From Clostridium sp. K13 (GTDB lineage: Bacteria > Bacillota > Clostridia > Clostridiales > Clostridiaceae), in contig NZ_JAASHM010000001.1 in assembly GCF_019734195.1 (NCBI RefSeq), positions 186,001-250,000 on the forward strand: 64,000 bases of DNA, in the 5' to 3' direction. Below are positions 27,889-38,313 of this stretch, piece by piece. Below the pieces are notes generated by a model. The model made no database searches. It had not been told where the DNA came from and saw only the letters and a program-made list of their open reading frames with translations. Each line of letters begins with the position of its first letter. Positions within the stretch are counted from its first letter, which is position 1. The position numbers and the translations under genes were made by a program.

Positions 27889-28391
27889 TGATTTTTTTAA
27901 TGTTTGTAATTTGTACATTTATAGGTTACTTTTATGGTGAAAATTACAAAAGAAGAAGTATACATTTGAAGGAGTTCCAAAAAAGTTTATTATTGTTGAG
28001 TAATGAGATTATATATGCTAATACTCCATTACCGGATGCTTTATTAGAAATTAGTAAAAAGGTTTCAGAGCCAATTTCAGATATATTTAGTGATATGGCA
28101 TTTACACTTGACAATGGTTATACAGCAAGTATATATGAAAGCTTTGAAAGCGCTTATACAAAAATAGCAGAAAAGATGAATTTAAGTGTAGATGATCATA
28201 AAATTATAAGCGACTTTTTTAAAACTCTTGGTTCATCTGGAGTAACAGGACAAGATAAAATTTTTAAAGTAGCGTTAGATAATATAGATGTAAATTATAA
28301 GGAAGCTAGAAAGTTTGAAAAAGAAAATATTAAATTATATAGAACGTTGGGATTGTCTATTGGTGCGATGCTAGCAATATTTTTTATCTAA
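27873..28391 (+). CDS. spoIIIAB: Stage III sporulation protein AB
   Basis: A 172-residue protein with an N-terminal membrane helix, a GspF-like helical domain (KEFQKSLLLLSNEIIYANTPLPDAL) and a C-terminal membrane helix (about 155-171). It would be the platform-like partner of SpoIIIAA at the forespore membrane. It overlaps spoIIIAA, with GGGGGAC upstream as ribosome site. Confidence 0.93.
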   Translation: MLRNVMIFLMFVICTFIGYFYGENYKRRSIHLKEFQKSLLLLSNEIIYANTPLPDALLEISKKVSEPISDIFSDMAFTLDNGYTASIYESFESAYTKIAEKMNLSVDDHKIISDFFKTLGSSGVTGQDKIFKVALDNIDVNYKEARKFEKENIKLYRTLGLSIGAMLAIFFI

Positions 28392-28409
28392 GGGGGGATA
28401 TAATTTATT

Positions 28410-28607
28410 ATGTTTGATGTAAGTTTATTATTTAAAATTGGTGCAATGGGAATTCTACTTATGGTTATTGAAAAAGTATTAAAAGGAAATGGAAAAGATG
28501 AAATTGCAGTATTAGCTAATTTAGCAGGAATGGTAATTATATTGATTACTATTATCGGAATGATATCAAATCTTTTTGATACTGTGAAAACTATGTTTAC
28601 TTTTTAG
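28410..28607 (+). CDS. spoIIIAC: Stage III sporulation protein AC
   Basis: A 65-residue hydrophobic protein with two membrane helices (FKIGAMGILLMVIEKVL, MVIILITIIGMIS). The length and sequence match SpoIIIAC, a small component of the feeding-tube channel. AAGGGGGGAT precedes the ATG. Confidence 0.93.
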   Translation: MFDVSLLFKIGAMGILLMVIEKVLKGNGKDEIAVLANLAGMVIILITIIGMISNLFDTVKTMFTF

Positions 28608-28616
28608 GTGAGCTTT

Positions 28617-29000
28617 ATGGAGATAATTAAAGTTGCATTTTTTGCTTTCACTGCTTTATTCATATTCCTTTTATTGAAAGATAAGAAATCAGAAGTTGGA
28701 TTGTTTGTAGTACTTGCAGCAGGAATAGGAATATTCCTTTATATGATAGGACAGTTAGGAGATGTAATAGATTTTATTAAAGAAATTGCAAATAAAGCTA
28801 ATATAGATACTGTATATATTGGTATTGTATTGAAAATTCTTGCAATAGCTTATATAACATCATTTTGTAGCGAAATATGTAAGGACTCTGGTGCAGGAAG
28901 TATAGGTACTAAGGTTGAGTTTGCAGGGAAAATTATGATATTAGGATTAGCTATTCCAATCTTAATGGCTGTATTGAATTCAATTCTTCAGATATTGTAG
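28617..29000 (+). CDS. spoIIIAD: Stage III sporulation protein AD
   Basis: A 127-residue membrane protein with four predicted helices and the SpoIIIAD segment YITSFCSEICKDSGAGSIG. The ATG at 28617 follows AGGTGA with 5 nt spacing; the GTG at 28608 directly after the spoIIIAC stop overlaps that site and is less likely. Confidence 0.92.
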   Translation: MEIIKVAFFAFTALFIFLLLKDKKSEVGLFVVLAAGIGIFLYMIGQLGDVIDFIKEIANKANIDTVYIGIVLKILAIAYITSFCSEICKDSGAGSIGTKVEFAGKIMILGLAIPILMAVLNSILQIL

Positions 29001-29008
29001 GTGAGAAA

Positions 29009-30202
29009 ATGAGAAACTATATTTTAAAGATAATTTGGTCTTTGACAATTATCAGTATTCTAGCAGTTAGTGGAATTTCTATAGTTCCCAATAAAGTTGT
29101 TTATGCAGAAGAACTTACTACTGTAACCAATGATGAAGAGGTAGAATCAAAGCTTAACAGTCTATATGATTATATCAACACAATGAAAAGTGATGTAGAA
29201 CTTGTTAATGAACTAGATCCTATAAGTTATATACAAAGTTATATAGAAACAGGAGAAGGGAATATATCATTTTCAACAATTTTAAATGCTGTAATAAGTT
29301 TGTTTTTTAGAGAAGTAAAAACTGTATTAGCATTAGCATTTTCAATTGTTGCAATAGGAATAATATGTTCACTATTTAAAAATATACAATCATCTTTTTC
29401 TAGTGAAGGAGTATCACAAGTAGCTTTTTATGCTTGTTATGCAATTTTAATAATATTACTATCGAAAACTTTCATTATATCAATATCACTGGCAAAGGAT
29501 GTAATTGTTCAAATAGCAGATTTTATGGATAAGGTCTTACCAGTATTAGTATTGATGTTAGCAGCAGCTGGAGGATTAACTCAGGCAGCTACAATGGATC
29601 CAATAATACTTGGGGCTACAATATTAATTCCTAAAATATATATAAATGTAATAATACCATTAATATTAATAACATTCGTATTACAGTTTACAAATAATAT
29701 ATCAACTGAAGCAAAATTATCAAATTTATGTGGAATGGTAAAAAAATCTACTGTATGGCTTCAGGGAATTATTCTTACAATTTTTATTGGTGTATTAACA
29801 ATTAGAGGTATAACTTCTTCAACAATAGATGCAGTTACTTTAAAGACAACTAAGTTTGCTGTTGATAACTTTATACCAATAGTAGGGAAGTCATTTTCAG
29901 ATGCTATAGCATCAGTAGCAGGATATTCATTGATTATAAAAAATGCAATTGGATCTATTGGATTAATAGTTATAATATTAATAATTTTATATCCTATTAT
30001 TAAGTTAATATTATCATCACTTATATTCAAGCTTTCAGCAGCATTACTTGAACCTATAACAGATAAAAGAATTACTAGCTCTATAGCTGCAGCAGGAGAA
30101 TCTTTAGTTCTTATAATGTCCTGTGTAGTAAGTGTAAGTATAATGTTCTTTATTCTTATATCAATTATGATATCAGCAGGTAAATTTGTTATAGGAGGTT
30201 AA
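29009..30202 (+). CDS. spoIIIAE: Stage III sporulation protein AE
   Basis: A 397-residue polytopic membrane protein with an N-terminal signal (about 8-30, ending near VYAEE), a short extracellular part, and seven to eight membrane helices with conserved segments (ADFMDKVLPVLVLMLAAAGG, LLEPITDKRI). It is the largest membrane component of the SpoIIIA channel. AGGTGA lies before the ATG, 8 bp after spoIIIAD. Confidence 0.94.
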   Translation: MRNYILKIIWSLTIISILAVSGISIVPNKVVYAEELTTVTNDEEVESKLNSLYDYINTMKSDVELVNELDPISYIQSYIETGEGNISFSTILNAVISLFFREVKTVLALAFSIVAIGIICSLFKNIQSSFSSEGVSQVAFYACYAILIILLSKTFIISISLAKDVIVQIADFMDKVLPVLVLMLAAAGGLTQAATMDPIILGATILIPKIYINVIIPLILITFVLQFTNNISTEAKLSNLCGMVKKSTVWLQGIILTIFIGVLTIRGITSSTIDAVTLKTTKFAVDNFIPIVGKSFSDAIASVAGYSLIIKNAIGSIGLIVIILIILYPIIKLILSSLIFKLSAALLEPITDKRITSSIAAAGESLVLIMSCVVSVSIMFFILISIMISAGKFVIGG

Positions 30203-30206
30203 GATC

Positions 30207-30791
30207 ATGGAATATATAAATAATTTTGTCATAACATTAGTTGCAACTATGATATTTATGACTGCAGTAGATATAATTTCTCCAGATAACTCAATGAAGA
30301 AGTATATAAAATTTGTATTAGGTCTTATATTAATTTCAGTAATGATAAATCCAATTATAAAATTTTTTACTGGTGGAGAACAAGAGTTAGTAAATACAAT
30401 AAAGAATTATGAAAATATGTTTTATGAAGGAATTACTAGTGAAAATGAAAATGATGTAAGCAAAAATCAGATAGAATCTTTTAAAAATAATTTAAATAGT
30501 AATTGTAATAGCTTACTTAAAGAAGAATTTTCAGATAAAGATTTTAAATCTAATGTAGAATGTGAAATAGATTTACAGAGCATGACATATAACATAGAGA
30601 GCTTAGAAGTTGGGGTAAAGGAAAATGGAATAAAAATAGTTGACAGCATTAAAATTAATATAAATGAAGAAAGTGAACAAGCAATATCCAATGATGAAAA
30701 AGTAGAAAACGCAGAGGAAATAAAGAATTATTTATCAGAAGTTTTTAAAATACCAACAGAAAAAATAAAGTTATATAGTATGGGAAAATAG
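30207..30791 (+). CDS. spoIIIAF: Stage III sporulation protein AF
   Basis: A 194-residue protein with two N-terminal membrane helices (about 7-23 and 35-50) and a soluble domain with a ring-building-motif fold by homology. AGGAGG lies 8 nt before the ATG, 4 bp after spoIIIAE. It belongs to the SpoIIIA channel. Confidence 0.9.
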   Translation: MEYINNFVITLVATMIFMTAVDIISPDNSMKKYIKFVLGLILISVMINPIIKFFTGGEQELVNTIKNYENMFYEGITSENENDVSKNQIESFKNNLNSNCNSLLKEEFSDKDFKSNVECEIDLQSMTYNIESLEVGVKENGIKIVDSIKININEESEQAISNDEKVENAEEIKNYLSEVFKIPTEKIKLYSMGK

Positions 30792-30817
30792 AAAAAGATA
30801 GGAGGGTGAAGAGAGAT

Positions 30818-31435
30818 ATGGATAAAGATAAATTAAATGGTGAAATGAATAAACTAATGCAAAATAAAAAGTTTGTTAACTGCTTAATAGTATTACTTGT
30901 AATTATATTTTTATGGCTAGCGGTAAGTAATTTTATGGGAGATGATGCTGGATTAAGTAAGGGAAATGTTGATAACACACCTAATGGAGCACAGGAAGTT
31001 GTTGGAGATGAAGGTATTACAACATCTAAAGAACTATTAGATTATGAAACACAAAAAAAGCAAGAATTAAAAAATATACTTTCTAAAATAGATGGCGTGG
31101 GTGATGTTGAAGTTGAAATCTATTTTGAAAGTAGTGAAGTATTAGTACCAGCTACAAATTCAAACACTCAAACATCTGAAACACAAGAGGAAGATAATAA
31201 TGGAGGAACAAGAGTAACAAAGCAAGAAACAGAGGGTGCAACAGTTGTAATGCAAAATGATTCAAATACAAGTGAACCTTTTATAACGAAAACTTATAAG
31301 CCTCAAATTACAGGTATAATAATCGTTGCAGAAGGAGCAAAGAGCAATAAGATAACTTATGATATACAAAAAGCTGTATCAAGCTTCTATAATTTAAGTT
31401 TAGATAAGGTTAATGTATATCCTATGGGTAGCTAG
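30818..31435 (+). CDS. spoIIIAG: Stage III sporulation protein AG
   Basis: A 205-residue protein with one membrane helix (about 19-38), a linker, and the SpoIIIAG ring domain (LKNILSKIDGVGDVEVEIYFE, KITYDIQKAVSSFYNLSLDKVNVYPM). In Bacillus SpoIIIAG forms a large ring similar to secretin rings in the channel. The ATG at 30818 lies behind AGGAGGGTGA; the GTG at 30806 is inside that site. Confidence 0.94.
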   Translation: MDKDKLNGEMNKLMQNKKFVNCLIVLLVIIFLWLAVSNFMGDDAGLSKGNVDNTPNGAQEVVGDEGITTSKELLDYETQKKQELKNILSKIDGVGDVEVEIYFESSEVLVPATNSNTQTSETQEEDNNGGTRVTKQETEGATVVMQNDSNTSEPFITKTYKPQITGIIIVAEGAKSNKITYDIQKAVSSFYNLSLDKVNVYPMGS

Positions 31436-31473
31436 CATATAATGTTATATAAAAAGAATGGGAGGAATTAAAA

Positions 31474-32001
31474 ATGACAAAAAAACAATTTGGGATTATT
31501 TTTACACTTATGGCTTTAATAGTATGTGTTGGAGTGTTATCTATGAAGCTAAATGAAAATGGATATAACGATCCAACAAGCTTAGAGGCTGTATTAAAGC
31601 AAAATACTGACAATACTAAAACAGATTCAGCAACAGAAGAAACTTTAAGTACAACAGAATATTTTTATAGCATGAGATTAACTAAAGAGCAACAAGATGA
31701 AAAGTATGTAGATGATATGAAGGCTATTACAGAGGATGCTAATGCATCACAAGAATCAAAGGATATAGCAAATAATGCATTAGTTGAAAAAGCTAAGATG
31801 AAAGATCAAGAAAGTAGAGTTGAATCAGAAATTAGAAATAAAGGTTATGAAGATGCTCTTTGTATGATTAATGAAAATAAAACAGTTAAGGTTTATGTTA
31901 AAGTAGAAGATGTTTTAACTGAAGAAAATTCAGCTTCAATTAAGAAAGTTGTTGAAGATATTACTACATTAAATGATGTAGATATAACATCAATGAAATA
32001 A
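31474..32001 (+). CDS. spoIIIAH: Stage III sporulation protein AH
   Basis: A 175-residue single-pass protein (membrane helix about 8-25) with a C-terminal YscJ/FliF-like ring domain (DALCMINENKTVKVYVKVEDVLTEE). SpoIIIAH binds SpoIIQ of the forespore across the intermembrane space. GGGAGG lies before the ATG. It is the last gene of the spoIIIA operon; the Asp23-family gene follows 83 bp later without an obvious hairpin between. Confidence 0.93.
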   Translation: MTKKQFGIIFTLMALIVCVGVLSMKLNENGYNDPTSLEAVLKQNTDNTKTDSATEETLSTTEYFYSMRLTKEQQDEKYVDDMKAITEDANASQESKDIANNALVEKAKMKDQESRVESEIRNKGYEDALCMINENKTVKVYVKVEDVLTEENSASIKKVVEDITTLNDVDITSMK

Positions 32002-32084
32002 TTCGTTGTAATATAAAGGCTCTTTTGCTATAATAAACATAAGGAAAAGTAGGTTTATATAATAAACCTTAAGGAGGTTAAGGC

Positions 32085-32474
32085 ATGGAAAATGTAAACA
32101 ATGAATCTACTATAGGAATTGTTAAAATTTCTGACGAGGTAGTAAGTGTTATAGCGGAAATAGCAGCAGATGAAATTCAAGGAATCGTTGAAGTTCCACA
32201 TGGAGTTTCAAGTAACATATCACAAATATTAAAAGGTAAAAAGTCTTCTAGTGGGAAGAGTGTAAAAGTTACATTAGAAGAGGATAAGGCTATAATTGAA
32301 TTAAATGTAGCTGTAGAGTATGGTATGAAAATTCCAGAGATAGTAAGTGCAGTTCAAGAAAATGTTAAAAAGACTGTTGAAGCTATGACTGGATTAAAGG
32401 TTGACAAAGTTAATGTCAATGTTCAAAACATATTTGTTCCAAAGCAGGAGCAACAGGAAACATTAGAAGTTTAG
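32085..32474 (+). CDS. Asp23/Gls24 family protein (YqhY-like)
   Basis: A 129-residue Asp23 (alkaline shock protein) family protein with GIVKISDEVVSVIAEIAADEIQGI and DKVNVNVQNIFV. In Bacillus the orthologous yqhY lies between accBC and nusB and influences fatty-acid synthesis; here accB and accC are absent and it directly follows spoIIIAH. AAGGAGG precedes the ATG. Confidence 0.93.
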   Translation: MENVNNESTIGIVKISDEVVSVIAEIAADEIQGIVEVPHGVSSNISQILKGKKSSSGKSVKVTLEEDKAIIELNVAVEYGMKIPEIVSAVQENVKKTVEAMTGLKVDKVNVNVQNIFVPKQEQQETLEV

Positions 32475-32478
32475 TAAA

Positions 32479-32511
32479 AAACCCTCTGTTAAACAGAGGG
32501 TTTCTCATTGT
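32479..32511 (+). terminator. Terminator after the Asp23-family gene
   Basis: AAACCCTCTG (32479-32488) pairs with CAGAGGGTTT (32494-32503) across loop TTAAA. The T tract is short (TTTCTC), so termination may be incomplete. Confidence 0.75.
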
Positions 32512-32848
32512 AATAGAAAAAATATAATGTTTACATAAACTGAATTCTTAACTTAAAGTAAAGTTTTAACTAGATCGAAGATTAGAATTCATTATCTAAG
32601 GGCGTTTTTGTTGTTATATTTCATGTTAAAACAGATGATAATTTTACAACAACTGACTATCAAATAAAATTTTTAGATAGTAAATTTTATAAAAATTATT
32701 TATAATAGTAAAAGTTGAGCCATAAAAGTTATTTTTTATGGACAGAAATAAGATAATATTGTAATATACATATGTTTAATTAATGTAATATAAGTTTATA
32801 ATACAAATAAAGAGATTAATGTATATTATATATACTCAGGAGGAAGTT
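32504..32848. other. Intergenic region before nusB
   Basis: About 345 bp with no coding signal. It contains one copy of a motif shared with 62752-62790 (listed separately) and AT-rich sequence with a weak hairpin around 32667-32690 (AAATTTTTAGATAG region). It presumably holds the promoter of the nusB-to-recN run, but I could not choose one element with confidence. Confidence 0.5.
32537..32575 (+). repeat. Intergenic repeat motif, copy 1
   Basis: A 39-bp segment beginning AAACTGAATTCTTAACTTAA is 30/39 identical without gaps to 62752-62790. Both copies keep AATTCTTA and AGTTTTAACT, and both can form a small CTTA/TAAG hairpin. Confidence 0.45.
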
Positions 32849-33253
32849 ATGAAAAGACAGAAATCAAGAGAAAAAGCAATGGAGTTGCTTTTCAGCATGG
32901 AACTTAGCAAAAATAGTTATGAGGAAACAATAGAAAACTTCATCGAAGATTATGAAATGGATTTAAATACTATAGACATAGAATATATAAAAAATGTTGT
33001 AAAAACAGTTACTGATAACTTAGAAGTTATTAATGGTAAGATAGTAGAAGCTTTAGTAAACTGGAAATTAGATAGAATTTCTAAAGTTAACCTTACAATA
33101 TTAAGATTAGCAGTAGGGGAAATGCTTTTTGTTGAAGATGTTCCAGGTAGCGTAGCAATAAATGAAGCAGTTGAATTAACTAAAAAGTATTCAGATGAAA
33201 AGAGCTGTTCATTTGTTAACGGAGTATTAGATAAAGTTTTAAAAGACTTATAA
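32849..33253 (+). CDS. nusB: Transcription antitermination factor NusB
   Basis: A 134-residue all-helical NusB, which with S10 forms the boxA-binding antitermination complex for rRNA transcription. Motifs are [36 protein letters not shown] and [29 protein letters not shown]. The ATG at 32849 follows CAGGAGGAAG; the ATG at 32819 is upstream of this site and is not family-like. Confidence 0.96.
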   Translation: MKRQKSREKAMELLFSMELSKNSYEETIENFIEDYEMDLNTIDIEYIKNVVKTVTDNLEVINGKIVEALVNWKLDRISKVNLTILRLAVGEMLFVEDVPGSVAINEAVELTKKYSDEKSCSFVNGVLDKVLKDL

Positions 33254-33293
33254 ACGAAAAATTAGTTTCAAGAGAGTTAGAGGGGGCAAAAAC

Positions 33294-34148
33294 ATGGGTG
33301 ATAGAATAGATGGTAAAGTTATAGCTTTAGGAGTTAAGGAAGATATAAAGAACTTTGTAGAAAGTAGAAAGTTAAAAGGAATAAATATGCCTAAGGTTGC
33401 ATCCATATTAGTTGGAAATGATGGAGGATCATTATTTTATTTAAATAATCAAGAAAAAGTGGCAGTTTCACTAGGATTAGAATTTGAGAGAATTCATTTA
33501 AGTGAAGAAGTAACAGAAATTGAATTGATAAAAAAAATAGAAGAATTAAATAATGATAACAGTGTAAATGGAGTAATACTTCAGTTACCATTACCTAAAA
33601 ACATGGATGAAAAGAAAATAATATCATCAATATCTCCAGAGAAAGATATAGATTGCTTAACATTTGTTAATCAAGGTAAATTGTATATGGGAGAAGATAC
33701 TTTCATGCCATGTACGCCTAAATCAGTATTAACAATATTAAAGAGCTTAAATATAAACTTAGAGGGAATGGAAGTAGTTGTTGTTGGAAGAAGTAATATA
33801 GTAGGTAAGCCAGCATCAGCATTAATGCTTAAAGAAAATTGTACAGTTACAATTTGCCATTCAAGAACTAAAGAGTTAAAAGAAGTATGTAAGAGAGCAG
33901 ATATTTTAATTGTTGCTATAGGAAAAGCAAAGTTTATAGATGATAGCTATGTAAAAGATGGTGCAATAGTTATTGATGTAGGAACTAATTCTGTAGAAGG
34001 AAAAATTACTGGTGATGTTGATTTTGAAAAAGTTATAAATAAAGCTGCTTTTGTTACACCTGTTCCAGGTGGTGTTGGGGCTCTTACAACAACTCTTTTA
34101 ATGAAGAATGTATGTGAGGCTTTAGAAAAGTATGAAAATGAAAATTAA
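33294..34148 (+). CDS. folD: Methylenetetrahydrofolate dehydrogenase/cyclohydrolase FolD
   Basis: Bifunctional folate enzyme (284 residues) that interconverts 5,10-methylene- and 10-formyl-tetrahydrofolate. It has the catalytic lysine in [25 protein letters not shown], the Rossmann motif [17 protein letters not shown] and the C-terminal [12 protein letters not shown]. The usual KD-V/I-DG motif reads KDIDCLT here, with Cys instead of Gly. AGAGGGGG precedes the ATG. It overlaps xseA by 17 bp. Confidence 0.95.
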   Translation: MGDRIDGKVIALGVKEDIKNFVESRKLKGINMPKVASILVGNDGGSLFYLNNQEKVAVSLGLEFERIHLSEEVTEIELIKKIEELNNDNSVNGVILQLPLPKNMDEKKIISSISPEKDIDCLTFVNQGKLYMGEDTFMPCTPKSVLTILKSLNINLEGMEVVVVGRSNIVGKPASALMLKENCTVTICHSRTKELKEVCKRADILIVAIGKAKFIDDSYVKDGAIVIDVGTNSVEGKITGDVDFEKVINKAAFVTPVPGGVGALTTTLLMKNVCEALEKYENEN

Positions 34149-35373
34149 AACTTTAACAGTATCAGAAGTTAATAATTATATAAAAAAGGTATTAGATAAT
34201 GATTTTATATTAAATAACCTTTCTGTAAGAGGAGAAATTTCAAATTTAAAATATCATTCTAGTGGGCATATTTACTTTTCATTAAAAGATGAGAATAGTA
34301 AGATTAATTGTATTATGTTCAAAAGTAAAAGCTTTGATTTAGATATAGTATTGCAAGAAGGAATGGCTGTAATAGTATCAGGAAGAGCATCTGTATATAC
34401 TGCAAATGGAACATTTCAGATATATTGTGATAGGATAGAACAAGAAGGTCTAGGAGAACTTCACATAAGATTTGAAAAGTTAAAGGAAAAGTTAAGTAGG
34501 GAGGGGTATTTTGAAGAAGAGTTTAAAAAACCCCTTCCTAAAAATCCATATAAGATAGGGATTGTAACGGCAGAAACTGGTGCAGCCATACATGATATAA
34601 TTAATGTTATAAGAAGAAGAAATTCAAAAGTTGATATTATTCTTTATCCTGCATTAGTGCAGGGAGATGGAGCATATAAAACTATAATTGAAGGTATAGA
34701 GTATTTTAATAAAAAGAAAAATGTAGATGTTATTATAATAGGTAGAGGTGGAGGATCCATGGAAGAACTATGGAACTTCAATGAAGAGCCACTTGCATAT
34801 GCTATTTTTAAATCAGCAATACCTATTGTATCAGCTGTAGGTCATGAAGTTGATTTTACTATATCAGATTTTGTAGCAGATTTTAGAGCAGCCACTCCTT
34901 CACAAGCAGCTGAAGTAGTTGTTCCTTTAGAAGAAGATCAATATAAGCAAATTAGCAGCTATGAAGATAGATTAAGTATTATAATAGGTGATAGACTTAG
35001 AGAAGAAAAACAAAAGGTCAAAAACTTAGAGAAAATATTAAGTTTAAACTCACCAAGTAATAGGATTGCAAATGCATATTTAGAAATTGATAATTTAAAG
35101 GAAAAAATAGAAAAGATATTAGAGTTTAAGATAAAGAGCAATAAAGAGAAGATATTCTCATTAAATAATATATTAAATGCTCATAATCCGTTAAATATTT
35201 TAGCAAAAGGTTATGCTATAATAGAGGATGAAAATGGCAAGTTAATTAAAAGTAAAGAATTTTTTGAAGGTAATACAGAAATAAAAATTTCTATGGAAGA
35301 TGGGTATGTAAAAGGAAATTTTACTCCTACAGAAAAAGGGGGATTTTGTCATGGCAAAGAAGGAAAGCTATAA
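34132..35373 (+). CDS. xseA: Exodeoxyribonuclease VII large subunit
   Basis: Large subunit (413 residues) of exonuclease VII, which degrades single-stranded DNA from both ends. It has an N-terminal OB-fold ([25 protein letters not shown]), the catalytic region ([57 protein letters not shown]) and a long coiled-coil C-terminus. The start lies inside folD, with two possible ATGs (34132, 34138). It overlaps xseB by 23 bp. Confidence 0.95.
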   Translation: MKMKIKTLTVSEVNNYIKKVLDNDFILNNLSVRGEISNLKYHSSGHIYFSLKDENSKINCIMFKSKSFDLDIVLQEGMAVIVSGRASVYTANGTFQIYCDRIEQEGLGELHIRFEKLKEKLSREGYFEEEFKKPLPKNPYKIGIVTAETGAAIHDIINVIRRRNSKVDIILYPALVQGDGAYKTIIEGIEYFNKKKNVDVIIIGRGGGSMEELWNFNEEPLAYAIFKSAIPIVSAVGHEVDFTISDFVADFRAATPSQAAEVVVPLEEDQYKQISSYEDRLSIIIGDRLREEKQKVKNLEKILSLNSPSNRIANAYLEIDNLKEKIEKILEFKIKSNKEKIFSLNNILNAHNPLNILAKGYAIIEDENGKLIKSKEFFEGNTEIKISMEDGYVKGNFTPTEKGGFCHGKEGKL

Positions 35374-35566
35374 TGATATGTTAAATAATTTAGAAGTTAT
35401 TTTATCTACATTAGAAAATGAAGAGTTAAGTTTAGAAGATGCTATGAAAGAATATGAAAAGGGAAGCAAAATCGTTAATAAGTTATATAAGACATTAGAT
35501 GCGTTAGAGGGCAAATTCTTAACAATTAAAGAAAATGCTGAAGTGGTGAAAGAAAATGATATTTAA
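35351..35566 (+). CDS. xseB: Exodeoxyribonuclease VII small subunit
   Basis: A 71-residue helical protein with the XseB features [17 protein letters not shown] and [13 protein letters not shown]. It coats the coiled coil of the large subunit. AAAGGGGGA precedes the ATG inside xseA, and it overlaps ispA by 11 bp, so xseA, xseB and ispA are probably translated in a coupled way. Confidence 0.94.
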   Translation: MAKKESYNDMLNNLEVILSTLENEELSLEDAMKEYEKGSKIVNKLYKTLDALEGKFLTIKENAEVVKENDI

Positions 35567-36425
35567 TGAGATGAAAAATGATATAAATGAATTTTTAGCA
35601 AATTATTTTAATAATAAAGGAAACTACAATAAAGTTATTTATGATTCAGCAAGCTACAGTATTAATATAGGAGGTAAGAGAATAAGACCTATATTAATGC
35701 TTTTAACGTACAGTATGTATAAAGAAAACTGGAAAGAAATATTAGAGTTTTCTTCAGCTATTGAAATGATTCACACATATTCATTAATTCATGATGATTT
35801 ACCTTGTATGGATAATGATGATCTTAGAAGAGGAAAACCTACTAATCATAAAGTATATGGTGAAAATATAGCAGTACTAGCAGGGGATGCGCTTTTAAAT
35901 GAAGCTATGAATTTAATGATGAAATTTGCTTTAAAAAATGATAAAAACGCATTAGTTGCAGCAGAAATGATTGCATCTGCAGCAGGACCAGAAGGTATGA
36001 TAGGCGGTCAAGTAGTAGATATAATTAATGAAGGTAAAAAAATAAGTGAAAATGAACTTAAATATATGCACATGAAAAAGACAGGCGCACTTATTAAAGT
36101 TTCTATATTAGCAGGGGCAATACTTGGAGATGCATCAAAAGAAGATATTATTAAATTAGATAAGTTTGGTGAAAATTTAGGCTTAGCGTTTCAAATAAAA
36201 GATGATATTTTAGATGTTATAGGAAGCACAGAAAAATTAGGAAAAAATGTCTTGAGTGATGAGGAAAGCAATAAAACTAACTTTATAACAATGCATGGGT
36301 TAGAATATTGCATTAAAGAATGCGAAAGGCTAACAAAAGAAAGCATTGAGATATTAGATAGTTTATCTGTAGATACTGAAGCTTTAAAGGTTTTAACTAA
36401 GGAACTTTTAGACAGAGAAAACTAA
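35556..36425 (+). CDS. ispA: Polyprenyl (farnesyl/geranyl) diphosphate synthase
   Basis: A 289-residue trans-prenyltransferase that condenses isopentenyl diphosphate with allylic diphosphates. It has GGKRIRP, the first Asp-rich motif [20 protein letters not shown], and the second FQIKDDILD. By length and by its position before dxs it is a short-chain synthase (IspA). It overlaps xseB, with GTGGTG as ribosome site. No Rossmann or signal sequence is seen. Confidence 0.93.
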   Translation: MIFNEMKNDINEFLANYFNNKGNYNKVIYDSASYSINIGGKRIRPILMLLTYSMYKENWKEILEFSSAIEMIHTYSLIHDDLPCMDNDDLRRGKPTNHKVYGENIAVLAGDALLNEAMNLMMKFALKNDKNALVAAEMIASAAGPEGMIGGQVVDIINEGKKISENELKYMHMKKTGALIKVSILAGAILGDASKEDIIKLDKFGENLGLAFQIKDDILDVIGSTEKLGKNVLSDEESNKTNFITMHGLEYCIKECERLTKESIEILDSLSVDTEALKVLTKELLDREN

Positions 36426-36442
36426 ATGAAGGAATGATAAAT

Positions 36443-38302
36443 ATGTCAAAATTATTAGAGGATATAAATTATCCATGTGATGTGCAAACTTTGACTAATA
36501 AGGAACTCTATAAGCTTAGTGATGAAATACGAGAATTTTTAATAGAAAAGGTATCCAAAACTGGAGGACATTTATCTTCAAATTTAGGTGTGGTTGAATT
36601 AACACTTAGTTTATATAAAACATTTAACTTTGAAAAAGATAAAATAATATGGGATGTTGGACATCAAACTTACGTTCATAAGATATTAACAGGACGTAAA
36701 GAAAAATTTGACACATTGAGAAAATATAATGGTTTATGTGGATTTCCCAAAATAAGTGAAAGTAAGTATGATTCATTTGGTGTTGGTCATAGTAGCACAT
36801 CAATATCAGCGGCTTTAGGCATAGCAAGGGCGAGAGATATTAAACAGGAAGATTATAATGTTATTGCTGTTATAGGAGATGGTGCATTAACTGGAGGTAT
36901 GGCATTAGAAGCACTTAATGATGTTGGTTTTAATAAAACTAATATGATTATAGTTTTAAATGATAATCAGATGTCAATTTCCAAAAATGTAGGTGGATTA
37001 TCTAATCACTTAAATAAATTAAGATTAGACCATAGTTATAATAAATTAAAAGAAGACATAAACTCTACTTTAAGTAATAGCAATGCTGGTAAAACAGTAG
37101 TTCAATATTTACATAGAGTAAAAGATAGTTTAAAACATTTATTAGTACCATCAATGTTATTTGAAAATATGGGTGTGAAATATATTGGACCTATAGATGG
37201 TCATGATATTGAACTAATGAATGAAGTATTTAGCAAGGCTAAAGAAATTAATGGACCTGTAATAATTCATACAGTAACTCAAAAAGGAAAGGGTTATGAA
37301 TTTGCAGAAAAAAATCCAAATAAATTTCATGGGGTTTCACCATTTGATTTAGAAAGTGGTGAAAGTTATATTCCAGTAAAAAAGACATATTCTAAAGTAT
37401 TTGGAGACACTATGTTAGAGTTAGCAGAAAAAAATAACGACATAGTTGCAATAACTGCGGCCATGCCAGATGGTACAGGCTTAAAAGAGTTTGCTAAAAA
37501 ATATAGTAATAGATTTTTTGATGTTGGAATAGCAGAAGAACATGCTACTACACTTGCAGCTGGTATGGCAAGTGCTGGATTGAGGCCGGTTTTTGCGGTA
37601 TATTCAACATTTCTACAAAGAGCTTTTGATCAAATTATACATGATGTTTGTATTCAAAATTTACCAGTAGTTTTTGCAATTGATAGAGCAGGAATTGTAG
37701 GTGATGATGGAGAAACTCATCAAGGGGTATTTGATTTATCTTATTTATCTGCAATACCTAACATGACAGTTTTAGCACCAAAACATTTAGAGGAATTAGC
37801 TATAATGTTAAATTGGGCTGTAAAACAAAATGGACCTATTGCAATAAGATATCCAAGAGGTGCTGATTGCTGTGAAGATATATCTGCAATAAGTGAAATA
37901 AAATACGGAAAATGGGAAAAGATAATCAATGGAGAGAAAGTAGCTATAATAGCAGTAGGAAAGATGGTACAACATGCTATGATTGCAAGAAAATCATTAG
38001 TTAATAAGGGAATTAATCCTACTATTATAGGAGCAACTTTTATAAAACCTATAGATACTGAGATGTTAAAAGAGCTAATTAATGAAGGATATAGTATTAT
38101 AACTATTGAAGATAATGTTATTAATGGTGGATTTGGAAGCTATGTATTAATGGAATTAAATAAGCTTAATTTTAATGGGAAATTTAAGTGTTTAGGATTT
38201 AATAATGAATTCGTTCCACATGGTGATGTTAATTTACTATATAGAGATGCAGGGCTTGATGCAGAAGCTATAGAAAAATGTGTTATAAACATTTTAGGAT
38301 AA
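36443..38302 (+). CDS. dxs: 1-deoxy-D-xylulose-5-phosphate synthase
   Basis: First enzyme of the MEP isoprenoid pathway: a thiamine-diphosphate transketolase that joins pyruvate and glyceraldehyde 3-phosphate. The 619-residue protein has [13 protein letters not shown], the ThDP motif [15 protein letters not shown] with a conserved [18 protein letters not shown] and [15 protein letters not shown]. The ATG at 36443 follows GAAGGA with good spacing; an ATG at 36434 directly abuts it. It is 17 bp after ispA, in line with shared isoprenoid function. Confidence 0.96.
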   Translation: MSKLLEDINYPCDVQTLTNKELYKLSDEIREFLIEKVSKTGGHLSSNLGVVELTLSLYKTFNFEKDKIIWDVGHQTYVHKILTGRKEKFDTLRKYNGLCGFPKISESKYDSFGVGHSSTSISAALGIARARDIKQEDYNVIAVIGDGALTGGMALEALNDVGFNKTNMIIVLNDNQMSISKNVGGLSNHLNKLRLDHSYNKLKEDINSTLSNSNAGKTVVQYLHRVKDSLKHLLVPSMLFENMGVKYIGPIDGHDIELMNEVFSKAKEINGPVIIHTVTQKGKGYEFAEKNPNKFHGVSPFDLESGESYIPVKKTYSKVFGDTMLELAEKNNDIVAITAAMPDGTGLKEFAKKYSNRFFDVGIAEEHATTLAAGMASAGLRPVFAVYSTFLQRAFDQIIHDVCIQNLPVVFAIDRAGIVGDDGETHQGVFDLSYLSAIPNMTVLAPKHLEELAIMLNWAVKQNGPIAIRYPRGADCCEDISAISEIKYGKWEKIINGEKVAIIAVGKMVQHAMIARKSLVNKGINPTIIGATFIKPIDTEMLKELINEGYSIITIEDNVINGGFGSYVLMELNKLNFNGKFKCLGFNNEFVPHGDVNLLYRDAGLDAEAIEKCVINILG

Positions 38303-38313
38303 AGGAGAAAAAT

